Shown here piece after piece: positions 22,401-33,697 of a DNA stretch of 64,000 nucleotides. The stretch comes from Linepithema humile. Taxonomy: Eukaryota; Arthropoda; Insecta; Hymenoptera; Formicidae. Each line of letters opens with the position of its first letter. Position 1 is the stretch's first letter. Location: assembly GCF_040581485.1 (NCBI RefSeq), contig NC_090133.1, forward strand, positions 10,664,001 through 10,728,000, written 5' to 3'. The notes under the pieces are model-generated. The model did no database searches. It was not told where the DNA came from and worked only from the letters and a program-made list of their open reading frames with translations. A program made the translations under genes and the position numbers.

Positions 22401-22843
22401 CCTGGTCTAGTTTCCACTGCTTGGATTATTCCTGCTGTGTTTTCTTTAGTTATGGTTGTTATAATAGTTTCGCTTCTAGCTTTTAAAGTAAACTTTTTGC
22501 ATGGGAAAAGCGTAAATAAATTTTTATCGATGCGTAGTTTTTTGGTAGTATAGTCCCAAGATGCTTGATATTTTTGTAGGAAGTCGGCTCCGAGGATTCC
22601 GTCATATTCGATAGGAAAGTCGTCTTTTATCACGTTTAATTCATGTTTAACATCTCTTGTTTTTAACGGAATAGTTGCTTGCATTACGCCTATAGTATCC
22701 GCTTTGTGCCCTGTTGCGCCAATGATTGTTATCTTTTTATCGTATATTATGGTTTCATCTTTCAATTTATTCAATTTTATTAGACTCATGGTAGCTCCTG
22801 TGTCGATCAATATATTTATTTTATCGTCAATCACTTCATTCAT
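19450..22843 (-). pseudogene. pol: pol: protease, reverse transcriptase, RNase H, integrase
   Basis: The polyprotein that copies element RNA to DNA and integrates it. Protease: ILIDTGATMSL and ILGADFL (22843-22157). Reverse transcriptase: MRVVVDFRKLN and VYLDDIVIYG (YLDD near 21562-21575). RNase H: TDASDFAIGGILS. Integrase: an HHCC zinc module (GGHQGVQRT to CEHCQ, about 20660-20540), then the catalytic core with ALDIVGPL and TDQGTNF. The frame is interrupted by TAA at 22157-22159, TAG at 20099-20101, and a one-base shift in an A-run near 19765. The last separates the integrase C-terminal LWTGPY motif from the core. Confidence 0.93.
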
Positions 22844-22865
22844 GGGTAGTGAAATCAGATCGAGC

Positions 22866-24545
22866 TCAGTGTGTGCATGATCTCATCAGCTGTAGTACCT
22901 TATGCTCTCGTGCTGTCTTAGCTGTTGCTTTAATTGTTTTCCTTTCTGCATCGTCGTCCTCAGTCTCGCGATGCTTATTAGTTTTATTTATGGTATTTCG
23001 CGTGTTTGATTCTTCATTTATTTTCTTATTTTTAGTATATTCCGGTTTTTCGTTTAATATCCAACATTCGGTACGGTTATGTCCGGATTTCTTGCAATAA
23101 TTACAATGTTTATCCAGCGTATTAAATCTTGATCCGCTCGGTTTAGGCAAAGTGAATTGATTACCGTAGCGGCTCGTTCGGCAATCGCGACCGTAATGTC
23201 CTTGCTTGCCGCATTTATGGCATTGAATTGCCTTAGGATTATTAAAACTTATTCGCGTTGTCCGCGGAATCACGTGGTCTTTTTAATTTTTCCTCTGCTT
23301 TGGCCCCTTCGATGGCTTCTTGCAGGGTTGCATATCGTTGCGCGCGTATTACCATTCGTATATCCTCGCGCAGTCCATACACAAAGTTTTGTAGCGCTTG
23401 CTGTTTAACTGTATCTAATATAGTGCGTTTATCTTGCGGTGTCTTTCCTGGACTGTCTGTTAGAGATTCGTATAGCTGCATCGCTAAATGGTCTGCTCGT
23501 GCCCCATATTCTACTGCACTTTCTCTGGGTCGTTGTTTCAAATGATTAAATTCAATTTGAATCGATGCAGGATTTTTCTTAGGGTAGTAAAAGCTTTCCA
23601 GTTCGTTTTTTAACTGTTCAAACGATCTGATATCTTTGATCTCAAAATTTATTAATGCTCTGCCTTGCAATTTAGTCGACATTATGACGTCGAGTAGCTT
23701 GTCTGCGAACTCGGGCTTTACATACTTCATGGCACATGTACAAGCGCTTAGAAATGATTTTAAGTTCGTTCGTGACGTATCGTCAAAAATAGGTATTAAA
23801 TTTATCGCGTTTTTTGATGTCATGTAGCGTTGTGCGTCAGTGGATTGTCTGTTTCGTATGTCTTCAGTAGTTCGACCGTATGAAATGTCGGTTTCGCGTT
23901 CTTGTCGCGGCTTTCGTTCGTGATGATGCGCATGAAGATACTCAAATAATGTCGCGATCTGTTCGCGCATTTCGTGCACTGTTTCTTCTAGTGCTGAAAT
24001 CTGATTTTTATTTTTTGGGCGTGTTCCCGTTCGAAGTCCGCTGGCTTCGTTTTCTCTTGTATTTTGCTCCATTAACGCGGATATTTCGTTTTCTATTTCG
24101 ATGTCTGCCTCACTCTTCCTTCTTTGAGACATTTTTTCGTTTCTTTTTTCACGGATTTCGTCCGGATCAAATATGCTACTATCGTATGATGTTAGCTCAA
24201 ACTCGCTGTAATCTGACACGCGGCTTGGTGTTTTACTAATGTAAGGTCTAGTCTTTTTAGTTTTTACTTCTATCACGGTATCGTTAAGAGCGGAATTAAA
24301 CTCGAATCGATATCTTCGAAAGTGTAATCTCGTTTAGTTTCTATGTTTGCATCTAATTCGTCGTCGGTATCACCGTCCGAGTTTGTGTATTGTAATATAC
24401 GGCGTACGTTATCGCTTATGTCGCGAGTCGCGTCTTCGATAATGCGTATCGGGTTTAACGCTGTGCGGATTGCGTGTCGCGCTTGGTTGCTTAATAGCCA
24501 CGACCTATTTCGTATGGGACCGGGGTCGCTTTCGCTTTTGTACAT
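22866..24545 (-). pseudogene. gag: gag, with two zinc knuckles, frameshifted
   Basis: Structural protein of the element. The N-terminal 90 aa (from 24545) lie in one frame, the main 344-aa section (24276-23242) in the next, and the nucleocapsid part (23273-22866) in a third. The central section has the helical gag block around LKSFLSACTCAMKYV and ESAVEYGARADHL. The end has two CCHC knuckles, CHKCGKQGHYGRDC and CNYCKKSGHNRTEC, for RNA binding. The shifts near 24285 and 23270 look like mutations; the gag-protease frame change near 22860 could be a programmed frameshift, as is usual in errantiviruses. Confidence 0.88.
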
Positions 24546-24760
24546 TCACGCGTTTTTATATTTTATATAATGGTTCGGACTTACAGTAGTAGTAGTATGA
24601 TCGCTCGCATGTTGCCTCGTCCTTAGCTGCGGTTCGCTGTCCGGCTGTAGATCGTAGGCTGTAGATGTAGGTCGCTCGGCTGCTTTCTGCGGCTAGCTCC
24701 TATTTCGCTGACTCCGTTCGGCACTACTTGGCTCTGGATAGTCTGCTGCTGCGCTGCTAC

Positions 24761-24940
24761 TCTGCTTACCGTTGCGTTGGTCGGGGTCTTCTCGTTTTAA
24801 TAATCTCCGTATTGAAACTTGTCCGCCGACTATTTTGCACTCAATTTTCGGCTGCTTACTGCTGCGTTGGTCGGGGTCTTCTTGTTTCAATAATCTCCGT
24901 ATTGAAACTTGTCCGCCGACTAATTTTCACTCACTTAAAT
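24761..24940 (+). repeat. 90-bp tandem duplication in the 5' leader
   Basis: Two copies with period 90 (GCGTTGGTCGGGGTCTTCT at 24774 and 24864), including CCGTATTGAAACTTGTCCGC. It lies between the 5' LTR and gag in the element's untranslated leader. Confidence 0.85.
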
Positions 24941-25004
24941 TTTTTCTTTTTGTTTCAGGTTCTGGACGTTCCGGGTTCCTGGTCCCGAAGGAGAGGCAGA
25001 TCCC

Positions 25005-25023
25005 ACCACTGCCACCAGATATT
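25005..25023 (-). promoter_or_regulatory. Primer-binding-site region next to 5' LTR
   Basis: On the element's sense strand the LTR end CACAACA is followed by AATATCTGGTGGCAGTGG. A TGG begins a plausible tRNA 3' end complement a few bases from the LTR. I cannot assign the tRNA. Confidence 0.4.
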
Positions 25024-25618
25024 TGTTGTGCCCTTGGTGATAGGGCACGGGTTCGGGATCTGCCGAGGAGTTAGGCCGGGAATCCGGGAATAATTCTTTG
25101 ACGTTTTTTTCAATAAAAACAGTCTCCCATATATTTATTGATTTCTTGTTCTATTACAAATTCCCTTACTTCTAGGTAGTCTAGGTTCCGTCAGGAATCC
25201 TTGTCTTAATGTGGTATCACGGAGCCCCAAGTTATTCTTATTCGCTTTTAGCGAATTGTTATAATTCGCGTTCTTCTAGATTTGTGGTCCCAACGGACAT
25301 ACGTCCGTTTCTTGTGACTGATAGTTTTAGACCCGCTGTCGTGATCTCGCGAGGGCGATTTTATATACGTGAAACTGCACTTGATTGCAGTTTTAACGAT
25401 CTAACTTGCTGACGAAATTCGATCGTTCGTCAGCATTGTCGCGTAAAAAGTGAATTAGGTTTTAATTTTCGCTGCGCGATTTATCCGGTGTCTCGCATGA
25501 GCCGGAAACTGAATATTAGATATCTTAATCTGATATGCAATAGATATCTTCTTATATTTTATTAATATATATATATTTTATTATTAATAATTGGTTGTGG
25601 TTTTTTGGACCCACAACA
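25024..25618 (-). repeat. 5' LTR of the errantivirus-like element
   Basis: 595 bp, near identical to 16704-17306; same TGTTGTG and CACAACA ends; followed by the AATC target duplication at 25619-25622. Confidence 0.95.
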
Positions 25619-25622
25619 AATC

Positions 25623-26048
25623 CTTTTCTTTATTTATCACTGTCCTAAGTTCTAAGTTTTAAGTTTTATATTTAATTTTCTACACTAAAATTTTTGTTTG
25701 CATAGGACCACTAGCAGATCCTGATGTCGATAATAGAAGGGATTTTGACCTGCTTTAATGCATTTTTTACCAAGATTCTTGAAATGAATCTAGCAAAATT
25801 AATTTTTTTTAACTTGGAAGGGGAAGGGGGTTTTGGGGTTTTAACTCCAAACTCCCCCCCCCCTCTAGGATCCGCCAATGCATAGGACATCTTGTACAAA
25901 ATTTTATATGGATCTTTCTTTTAATTTTTATTATTTTCATGTCACTCATCTTTGTCATTACTACTTCTTTTGTCTAGAATTTTATAATTTTCTCATTTAA
26001 TCTTTTTAAATCAATAAAATTTATAAAAGACATTTTTCTTACTAACAA
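25623..26048. other. Intergenic DNA, repeat-like fragment only
   Basis: A C-rich run at 25853-25863 and minus-strand ADPRGGGEFG-like translation resemble common low-value interspersed repeats. No gene is seen. Confidence 0.4.
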
Positions 26049-26166
26049 CCCAGACAGCACACATGTCCAAAATACATCCAAAGGATGCCCAGAGGACGTC
26101 CTGTCGTCCTAAAAACGTCTTCGGGATATCCTCTGGACGTCTTTTGGATATGTTATGCTGTCAGGG
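26049..26166. mobile_element. 118-bp MITE with CCCAGACAGCA ends
   Basis: CCCAGACAGCACA at the left and TATGCTGTCAGGG at the right are inverted repeats, and the interior is palindromic (GAGGACGTCC against GGACGTCTT-like). The ends resemble the CCCAGTCAGC ends of the DUF4806-type transposon at 29892-51324. Confidence 0.65.
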
Positions 26167-26803
26167 AAGGGAACGTTCACAAGTGTTCCCCCCCCCCCCC
26201 CCCCGATTTGATTCTCTTTGAAATATGTTGTAAAACATACAATTTGAGGAGACACGTATTTTTTTATAGCGGCCCTAACTTAAATTTAAGGGATAAAACA
26301 CCCCTTAAAAAAAAACGGGTTTTTTTGTGTGTAAATATCGTCAAAACCGTAGGAGATATCAAAAAATGTTTCAAATAGAAATTGTATGGCTTGTAATGGG
26401 CTTTATAACTGTGTAGTTGGATTTTCAAAAAATGTAATTTTTGTAAATTTACCCTTATCTCTTGTTATTATTTTTTCGAATTTCAAAATTTTTGTAATAA
26501 TAAAAGTTGTAGCATTTTTTACGCTGAATTCAACCATATATAATTTTATTATGTTCCAAAATCGCATCTTTCAAAAATTCATCAGTATCACACTATATGC
26601 GTCGCACTGCATGACGCATCGTTTATACCGCACTTGTGTTGCGCAATAATCGTTAAATAAATATAAAAATAACATGTTATCACATATTTGAGAAAAAAAA
26701 GTTAACTAAAATTGTTGCTAAAGCTTTCCTTCCACATTACACCCTTATAGATAATTGCTGCATTTCGTGCGCAGCGCGTTGTCATATGTAAGTTAGCTAT
26801 CAG
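26167..26803. other. No gene recognised; includes a 16-C homopolymer
   Basis: A C-run at about 26188-26204 and AT-rich DNA. Open frames at 26085-26378 and 26386-26649 have no recognisable domain and unremarkable composition. Confidence 0.4.
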
Positions 26804-27966
26804 CGCATATTGGGGAAGTCCCAGTTGCGCACAGAATAAATCGGACACAGCAAGTTGAATGAATCGGATACAGTGTCAATCGGACACAAGATGGTTGCAA
26901 TCCGACACATAACAATCGAACACAATAGGAAACGGACACAGTAACAATCGGACACAGTAACAAATGGACACACAATGGTTGCTATCGGACACAGTGCCAA
27001 TCGAACACAGTAACAAATGGACACACGATAATGGTAATCGGACACAATAAGAAACGGACACACTGTGGTTGGAATCGGACACAGTGACAATCAGACACAA
27101 TGGTAATTGGGCACAGTGGCAATCGGACACATTGAAAATCGGACACAATGCTAATCGAACACAATAGAAAACGGACACACGATGGTTGCAATTGGACACA
27201 TGATAATCGGACACAACAGGAAACAGACACACGATATTTGCAATCAGACACATGCTCCGTGACAGTTTTCCTAACCCTAAAAACATTACTATAACGACGA
27301 AAGCAAGGTTCCACATGGGTTTACGACTTTTTTGTGAACCTTGATTAACCTTGTTAGGTTTATCTTGTTAGGTATAACCTGAGGAGGATTTGTTATTTGT
27401 TTTACGCGGGGGAGAGGCTTCGCCCCTACGGGGCAAAGTCCTCCGCCGCCTACGCGTGAAATTTCAAACAAAGCGAGGTTCAACATGGGTTTACGAGTTT
27501 CTACACAAAGCGAGGTTTAATGCAAATCTAATGTTCAAATTTAGCGCAGAGTAACACTAAATTATTACTACGCATGCGCGCGTGACCGCATGGAGCATGT
27601 GTCCGATTGCAACTACCGTGTGTCTGTTTCCTGTTGTGTCCGATTATCATGTGTCCAATTGCAACCATCGTGTGTCCGTTTTCTATTGTGTCCGATTAAC
27701 ATTGTGTCCGATTAACATTGTGTCCGATTAACATTGTGTCCGATTTTCAATGTGTCCGATTGCCACTGTGCCCGATTACCATTGTGTCCGTTTCTTATTG
27801 TGGTCGATTGTTATGTGTCCAATTACCATTATCGTGTGTCCATTTGTTACTATGTCCGATTGTTACTGTGTCCGTTTCTTATTGTGTCCGATTGTTATGT
27901 GTCCGATTCATTCAACTTCCTGTGTCCGATTTATTCTGTGCGCAACTGGGACTCACTCCGCATATT
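26804..27966. repeat. Inverted pair of GTGTCCGATT short tandem arrays
   Basis: Left array (26837-27262) repeats AATCGGACACA every 13-20 bp; right array (27597-27945) repeats TGTGTCCGATT in the opposite orientation. Shared flanks GTTGCGCACAGAATAAATCG (left) and its near-complement (right) bracket the pair, so the two arrays are mirror halves around a spacer. The reading frames rich in VSDCYCVRF and CPIVT there are repeat artefacts. Confidence 0.85.
27263..27596. other. Spacer between inverted tandem arrays
   Basis: Contains a direct near-repeat AGGTTCCACATGGGTTTACG (about 27307) and AGGTTCAACATGGGTTTACG (about 27476), and a CGCCCCTACGGGGC hairpin near 27421. No gene was seen. Confidence 0.5.
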
Positions 27967-28298
27967 ACACTTTGAAGTTTCGCTTGTAGTGACTACGGAA
28001 AAATAATTTATGAAACAAAAACAGTAAATGAATTAATCTATTCAACATATATCCATCCTGACTCTACCCTCTTGGCCCGACTTGACTGACAATGAATATT
28101 GAAATATAAAATTCTGTACAGTTTACTCTTTTTGAATAATTGTAATATACTGCGATATATTCTACATACTATTACATTCTATTAAATTACTACAATTTTT
28201 TTAAACTATGGTATATAAAATCTTGAAATATAAAATGTATATCATAAATATAATTGTAATATATACAATAAATAAGCTCTTATATATATATATATATA
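27967..28298. other. AT-rich spacer, nothing recognised
   Basis: No gene or repeat beyond a short TA microsatellite at its end (about 28280-28300). Confidence 0.4.
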
Positions 28299-28928
28299 TA
28301 CCGGGTGTTTTAGATCACCCGTCCTACCCTTTTAAAACGTAGGGATGTGCTTGTACAAAAAAATGGCTCAGACGAAATTTGCATGATTTCGAGGGATATA
28401 TCTGATGGTGACCTTGACTTTGACCTCGCAGTTGATTTTCAAGGTCATTTGAAGGTCAGAGTTATTTTTTTTAATGGAAACTCCTATTTTTGATTCCAAA
28501 ATCTAATAGCTGGTGTCAAGAGCTTTTCAAAACACTATAATGAAGTTATTTTTCATTAAGTACTTTTCGAGTTATGAGGCTTGTAAATTACAGTATTTTG
28601 ACATAAAATACAAAATATTTTGTAAAACATTCAATTTTTGGGAATCTTACCTTAATACTTTTATGCATAAAATAATGAGACAAATCAATTGGTATAAAGA
28701 AAACACATAGTTTCTTTCAAGAAAAAATATGCAGTTGCATGTTGGTTTCCATTTAAAAAAATAATTCTGACCTTCAAATGACCTTGAAAATCAACTGCGA
28801 GGTCAAAGTCAAGATCACCTTCAGTTGGCCCCTTTTTAATCCTACAACGTTTGTTAAGGTCATTTTTTTGTACAAGCACATTCCTACGTTTTAAAAGGGT
28901 GGGACGGGTGGTCTGAAACACTCGGTAT
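28299..28928. mobile_element. MITE, about 630 bp, with long inverted ends
   Basis: CACCCGTCCTACCCTTTTAA followed by AACGTAGGGATGTGC at the left pairs with a near-complement at about 28868-28915. A second paired block (TTGATTTTCAAGGTCATTTG, about 28432) recurs inverted near 28775. Ends CCGGGTGTTT and AAACACTCGG lie in TA-rich flanks. Confidence 0.8.
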
Positions 28929-28950
28929 ATATATATAAACTTATTTATAT

Positions 28951-29155
28951 ACAGGGTGTCCCGTAAAGACCGTAACAACGCTTAGGAGTATATTCCTGAG
29001 ATAATTCTGAGCAAAAAATCTTAATACTCAGGGTGTAATGATTTTTAAATTAGAAGCATTTAAAGTTAGCGAATAAGATAGCCTGAAATTTGCGCGCTCA
29101 GGTGTGTACAACGTACAGTGATAAAAGCGAAATTGACTATCGCTCCCCTATTGTC
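28951..29155 (+). repeat. Left outer inverted arm of a nested transposon complex
   Basis: Starts ACAGGGTGTCCCGTAAAGAC and runs to CCCCTATTGTC. Its near-exact reverse complement is at 51325-51530, 22 kb away. Ends of this wording are typical of insect IS630/Tc1-mariner-type elements. Together the arms look like an element split by the insertions now between them. Confidence 0.8.
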
Positions 29156-29892
29156 AGTATTAATATTTGGAAAATAAATTTGCTAATACATATTAACATA
29201 AATATTGTTTACGCAATTAAGATTTTGTTGAAAATATTATAAAGAAAAAAATATTATGATACATAAAACGCAAGCTGTCAAAAATTACATTTCTTTGACA
29301 TTTTTTTTTATCTTACAGATATTTGTACAATAAAATTATTAAATAATTGAAATAGTTTCACAATATTTTATTTTAATAACAGTTAAAAATAATTAAATAA
29401 TATTGAATATGTAAAGACTCTTTGCGCATAATTTTGAGGTAAATGTTCCTTTGAGTAATAAAACGCATGCATTTCATTTTTTTTAAAATATTTTATGAAT
29501 CATTGTTTTTGACATTCCAACTTGACGACTAATTTCACGAATACTCATTGTAGGATTTTCTTCTACATTACGTAGCACTTCTTCTTCATAAATGAGTAAC
29601 ATATTACAATATTCTGTACAAATAATGAGTAACATATACGTAGCACTTCTTCTTCATAAATGAGTAACATATCACAATATTCTGTACAAATAATGAGTAA
29701 CATATCACAATATTCTGTACAAATATCTGTAAGATAAAAAGAAATGTCAAAGAAATGTAATTTTTGACAGCTTGCGTTTTATGTATCATAATATTTTTTT
29801 CTTTATAATATTTTCAACAAAATCTTAATTGCGTAAACAATATTTATGTTAATATGTATTAGCAAATTTATTTTCCAAATATTAATACTGAC
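29153..29892. repeat. Fold-back between outer arm and DUF4806 element
   Basis: GTCAGTATTAATATTTGG at 29153 pairs with CCAAATATTAATACTGAC ending at 29892, with arms of about 190 bp. The centre holds a transposase helix-turn-helix remnant and short repeats of ATGAGTAACATATCACAATA (29590-29720). Confidence 0.75.
29480..29600 (-). pseudogene. IS630/mariner-type transposase HTH remnant
   Basis: Minus-strand translation gives EENPTMSIREISRQVGMSK followed by TMIHKI. This is the N-terminal helix-turn-helix of insect IS630-like transposases, which are the expected partners of ACAGGGTGTCCCGTAAAG ends. No catalytic part remains. Confidence 0.65.
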
Positions 29893-29929
29893 CCAGTCAG
29901 TAAAGTCTGTTCGAACAGATATTACCAAA

Positions 29930-30240
29930 CGTCTGCTACAAATTTTTGTCAGCAGAAAGACTGCAGATTGTATACAAAACCTGTTACATCAGATGATGAT
30001 AGCAGAATGTCAGCAGAAAGGTTACAAAACCTGCTGACATAATTTGACAGCAGATTTGTAGCAGAAACCGAGCAGAATTTGCTCGGAATTATTACAGCAG
30101 ATTGGTGGCAGAAACCGAGCAGGACCTGCGCAACGCAATTTGATGTCAGATTGGCGGCAGAAACCGAGCAGGACCTGCGCAACGCAGTTTGATGTCAGAT
30201 TGGCGGCAGAAATTGAGCAGGACCTGCCATCATAATTTTA
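29930..30240 (+). repeat. Left sub-terminal tandem repeats
   Basis: Four to five imperfect units of about 60 bp containing TGACAGCAGATTTGTAGCAG or GATTGGCGGCAGAAA, with CCGAGCAGGACCTGCGCAAC in the last copies. They are mirrored in the right end at 51003-51180. Confidence 0.75.
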
Positions 30241-30506
30241 ATAGAATTACGCCAATTCTTAATTTACATTATTCGTTTCGCTTATTAAAAGGTAGTAAAT
30301 GAGATATGCAATGTATGTAATATATGTTTACTTAATTGGGATAAAAAATATTAAATTTTTTTACAAATTTCAAAAGATTACAAGTTAAAAGTAATAAAGA
30401 AAATAAATCTACAAATAAATTAATAAAATTATGTAATGGGCTCTTATATTATTTAATAATGAAATATATAATAGCCAAAGGTAGTTTAATGTGATAAATT
30501 ATTTTT

Positions 30507-31251
30507 TTAATTAGCAAGGTATGTATGTTTCAGCCATTGTATTTGGCCTTCCTCAGTACAAATAACCAAAATTAATATCTTAGATAACGCAACAATATTT
30601 GAAACCTTAAATATTTTAAAATGTTCGTCAGGTGCAGTTAAAATATTAACAAAATCATAGACGTCAATCTCAACTACTAATGCAGAGTACATTATTTGTA
30701 ACATAAATATTTAAAAGTTTATTAAAAATTATGCTATTAATGTCGATTCTTTAAAACTTTTTTTCTCATTTGTAGAAATTTAAACTTATGATGGTTCTTC
30801 TCCTAACATCGACTAATACTTGTTAAAGAAGCTGGCCAAGATATTCATAAGTTAAAATTTTGCAAGTAAAAAAAAATTAAGAGAATTTACATCAATAGTA
30901 TAATTTTAAATAAACTCCTTTTAAATATTCATATTACAAATAGTGTGCTCTGCATTAGTAGTTGAGGTTGACGTATATGGTTTCGTTAATATCTTAAGTG
31001 CAAGTAACGAACATCGTTTTAAGATATTTGAGGTTTGCAAAGAAATTGCTTATTCATATAACAATCAACAGGTTCGATGAGATGGAGTGGTATCTGACGT
31101 ATTTTAGAAGATGACTGCCTCGGTTTTCATCTTTTCCAGTTGTTTTTTATTTAAAAAAATATCTCACATTATCAATTAACGTGCGTACTAAAATTAGACT
31201 ATATTGTTTCCTAATTATATGCAAAGTTTCAAATATTGTTGCGTTATCTAA
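30507..31251. repeat. Inverted duplication of a transposase fragment
   Basis: TTAGATAACGCAACAATATT near 30573 and AATATTGTTGCGTTATCTAA near 31233 are exact complements. The pair SALVVEIDVYDFVNIL (minus, 30507-30704) and a plus-strand near-copy around 30950-31040 show that the same coding fragment is present in both orientations. The two copies face each other just left of Polinton A. Confidence 0.65.
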
Positions 31252-31930
31252 AGTAGTATAGCTATGCCGGTTCTAACCCATGGGATCTGAGGAGGTGCGC
31301 GAGTGAAGGGGGGAAGAGGTTGAGGGGGAGGGGGTAATGACGTCATCGTTTTGGAGGAGAGGGGGTAATGACGTCATCGTTTTGTAGGAGAGGGGGTAAT
31401 TTCGGAGTGGAGGGGGGGACGAGGGAGGTGAGGGGGAGAGGGGAAGGTATCGGATTACATCAATTCCTGGAAGAGATAAGGATTCCTGGAAGAGATAAGA
31501 TAAGGATTGTTTATATAAATATGAGTCATATAGAGATAAGGATTGTTTATACAAAGGGTATCGGATTACACTGCGTCAGCACTTTTGGAGTGGAGGGGGT
31601 GACGAGGGAGGTGAGGGGAAGGTATCGGATTACATCAATTCCTGGAAAAGATAAGATAAGGATTGTTTATATAAGCATGAGTCATAGAGAGATAAGGATT
31701 GTTTATACAAAAATGATTTATAGTTCCGAGAATTGTTTATATCCTTTGCAGGTTCGTGCAGGTTTTTTCTCCACATCAAAGTAGAGCGCCTGTAGAAATT
31801 ACATCATCGCTATTTTTAGATCATAGGCCCTTAGGCAGCCACTTTTAGACGCCATGTTGCCAGATTTCAATTTGCGTGACATCGATATTTTTAATTAGTG
31901 TCGTGTGCAACAAGCGGGTATATAAGGTCC
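31252..31930 (+). repeat. Left terminal region of Polinton A
   Basis: Begins like copy B at 51547 and contains repeated GATAAGGATTGTTTATA blocks and G-rich GGAGAGGGGGTAATGACG copies. Its inner part (31846-31927) recurs inverted at 46918-46992 in front of the polymerase gene, as expected for a terminal inverted repeat. Confidence 0.75.
31904..31927 (+). promoter_or_regulatory. Terminal-repeat core promoter, copy A left
   Basis: GCAACAAGCGGGTATATAAG holds a TATA box 33 bases before the ATG at 31960. The same block with the same TATA box lies upstream of the polymerase genes of copies A and B and upstream of gene X in copy B. Confidence 0.6.
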
Positions 31931-31959
31931 ATCATGACCAAGTCGAGGTAACAATCGAA

Positions 31960-32223
31960 ATGTTCATCGCGCTATTGGATGAACGTGACATTCTGAGCTT
32001 GTCCGCGGAGCAATTAGAAATCGTGCCGAAAGTGATTCTTATAAAAAACTTTGCTCGGTTTGTGGATCACGTGTGGGATAGGCTACCGGATCATTTAAGA
32101 GCGGATCCGGAAGTGCAAGGTTATCGTCGGTGCTCGTTGCACTACAACCAGTCGTGGCAGCGCGACCACATCGACGGGCCCCCACCGTACAGGAAAGATT
32201 GCACTCTGTGCAAACCGAAATAG
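31960..32223 (+). CDS. 87-aa Polinton left-end protein with PPPY and CxxC
   Basis: I do not recognise the family. The start ATG follows the terminal-repeat TATA box at a normal distance. The protein is helical at first (DERDILSLSAEQLEIVPKV), then ends in GPPPYRKDCTLCKPK, with a PPxY motif and a Cys-x2-Cys pair. The TAG stop lies directly before a GTAAAG splice donor; the matching acceptor at 32320 precedes gene X, so the two may share a transcript. Copy B lacks this gene at the matching place. Function unknown. Confidence 0.5.
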   Translation: MFIALLDERDILSLSAEQLEIVPKVILIKNFARFVDHVWDRLPDHLRADPEVQGYRRCSLHYNQSWQRDHIDGPPPYRKDCTLCKPK

Positions 32224-32322
32224 GTAAAGTACACATTTTTAAAATATCTTTAATACACATTTCTCGAATGCGTAATAACTAATTGGATATTTTTATTTGA
32301 ATAATTTTTATTTATTACAGAG

Positions 32323-33076
32323 ATGGAAGACAGTCTCACCTTACGAGAGGAAAATCTGAGTACTCTCACAGATTGGTTAATTGCGAAGAAGCGGAAATTC
32401 TCACACAACGTGTAAGTTGACTCTATTACTATTTACACTTTTAAACTTACTGCTATTGTTACATTTTGAACTTATACAAGCTTTTATTCACAGAAATAAA
32501 AGTAATTCACCAAGTATCGATAGAAGCATGATCACGCCTTTCAGAATTTTAACTAGAAGATACCCGTTGACAAAAACCGGCTATAAATATCTGGATATCG
32601 GAATCAATATTTCTATGCCGAGCCACATAGAAATCGCTTTCGGTGACAACCATGGCAAAGAGATACATTTTACATACAACATGTGGAAGATCCTCCTGGA
32701 CCAACGACACGCCATCCACCATTTCTTTAACAATGATGAAGACAAAGCACACGCATCATCTCAAACCATCGAACATGTCACGCTACGGTTTGGAAAGATA
32801 AACAATCTAAAAGTACTGCGTCTGGAAACATCAACAGTGTGTTTAGTAATGTCACATAACACCGTATGTAACATAATCGCTCTCGAGTATTGTGTGGATC
32901 ATATCGCTCAATCGTTGAACAACGTCACTGGTATGGTCGACACCAAGTTCGCACACTTTCAAAAAATCGCGAGCGGTACGAAGGACCCCATCGCGGTGAT
33001 ACGTGAGAGCGAATCGTTTGATAAGAATGATATAATCGATTGTGAGCTGTTAGCTCAGGTCTTTGGATCGCAGTAA
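32323..33076 (+). CDS. Conserved terminal-region protein X, 223 aa, spliced
   Basis: Two exons, 32323-32411 and 32494-33076, with a GTAAGT donor and CAG acceptor, join in frame. The protein has no family I recognise. It begins MEDSLTLREENLSTLTDWLI, then a basic stretch, then RYPLTKTGYKYLDIGINIS, a compact mixed alpha/beta-like body. A homologue with the same intron position lies at 52386-53058 in copy B but at the polymerase end, which suggests that the gene is carried in the terminal inverted repeat. The copy here is open throughout. Confidence 0.65.
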
Positions 33077-33637
33077 TTCTAGCATATCACATGCTTTATT
33101 GTTAAAATATTGTTAAAATATTTTCACTATCATAATGTATTTATTAGATGCATCTGTTTAATAAAAATATTATTTATCATTAAATTAATTTTTATTATTC
33201 CATCTTTCCTGTACCACATCTTATCCACTGACCTATCCTACTGCGAGATAAGCGCGCGCGTCATGTTACACTACATGATAGAAGGAAACGAGTGAACCAG
33301 TGACATTTTTCTCTTATAATTGCGGCGAATAATATAGAGTGAATTATTTCAGTAGTTTATAATTGGTAAATAATATCATTGATATATTCTCTATTCTTCC
33401 AGCTTGTCAAAGATCATGTAGGTTAAACGTTAAAACTTTAGTTGAATCTTTATTATATAAAGAGTAAGCGTTTAAATCATACAATATCATCTTCATATTT
33501 TTAATGTATTTAAAATAAATTCAATAGAAACTCTAATTTAAATCTAATTTTAGGATGAGAGGAAAAATAAGGAGGAAAAAAAAAATTAATAATATAATTT
33601 AAAATATAAAATTTATTTTAAAAAAAAGTGTGTATTA

Positions 33638-33697
<60 letters not shown>

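Larger units (their letters stand above)
16704..25618 (-). mobile_element. Env-bearing Gypsy-class (errantivirus-like) LTR element
   Basis: LTRs at 16704-17306 and 25024-25618 are near identical, begin TGTTGTG, end CACAACA, and are flanked by AATC on both sides (16700-16703 and 25619-25622). The internal region on the minus strand has the order gag, protease, reverse transcriptase, RNase H, integrase, env, as in insect errantiviruses. LTR similarity indicates a fairly recent insertion. Yet gag is frameshifted, pol has two stops and one frameshift, and env has at least two frameshifts, so the copy is defective. Confidence 0.95.

Noticed and set aside
26793..27316. Cys/Val-rich frames that look like multi-pass proteins
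   Set aside because: They are translations of the GTGTCCGATT arrays in all frames, and the mirror array gives the same words.
26837..27945. CRISPR-like array
   Set aside because: Units are 13-20 bp with no unique spacers of constant length, and the DNA is eukaryotic.
29480..29600. A functional transposase gene
   Set aside because: Only the helix-turn-helix part is readable; no catalytic domain follows.
31273..31784. Frames in the G-rich left end of Polinton A
   Set aside because: They consist of repeated GATAAGGATTGTTTATA and GGAGAGGGGG blocks; no domain or conserved frame in copy B.
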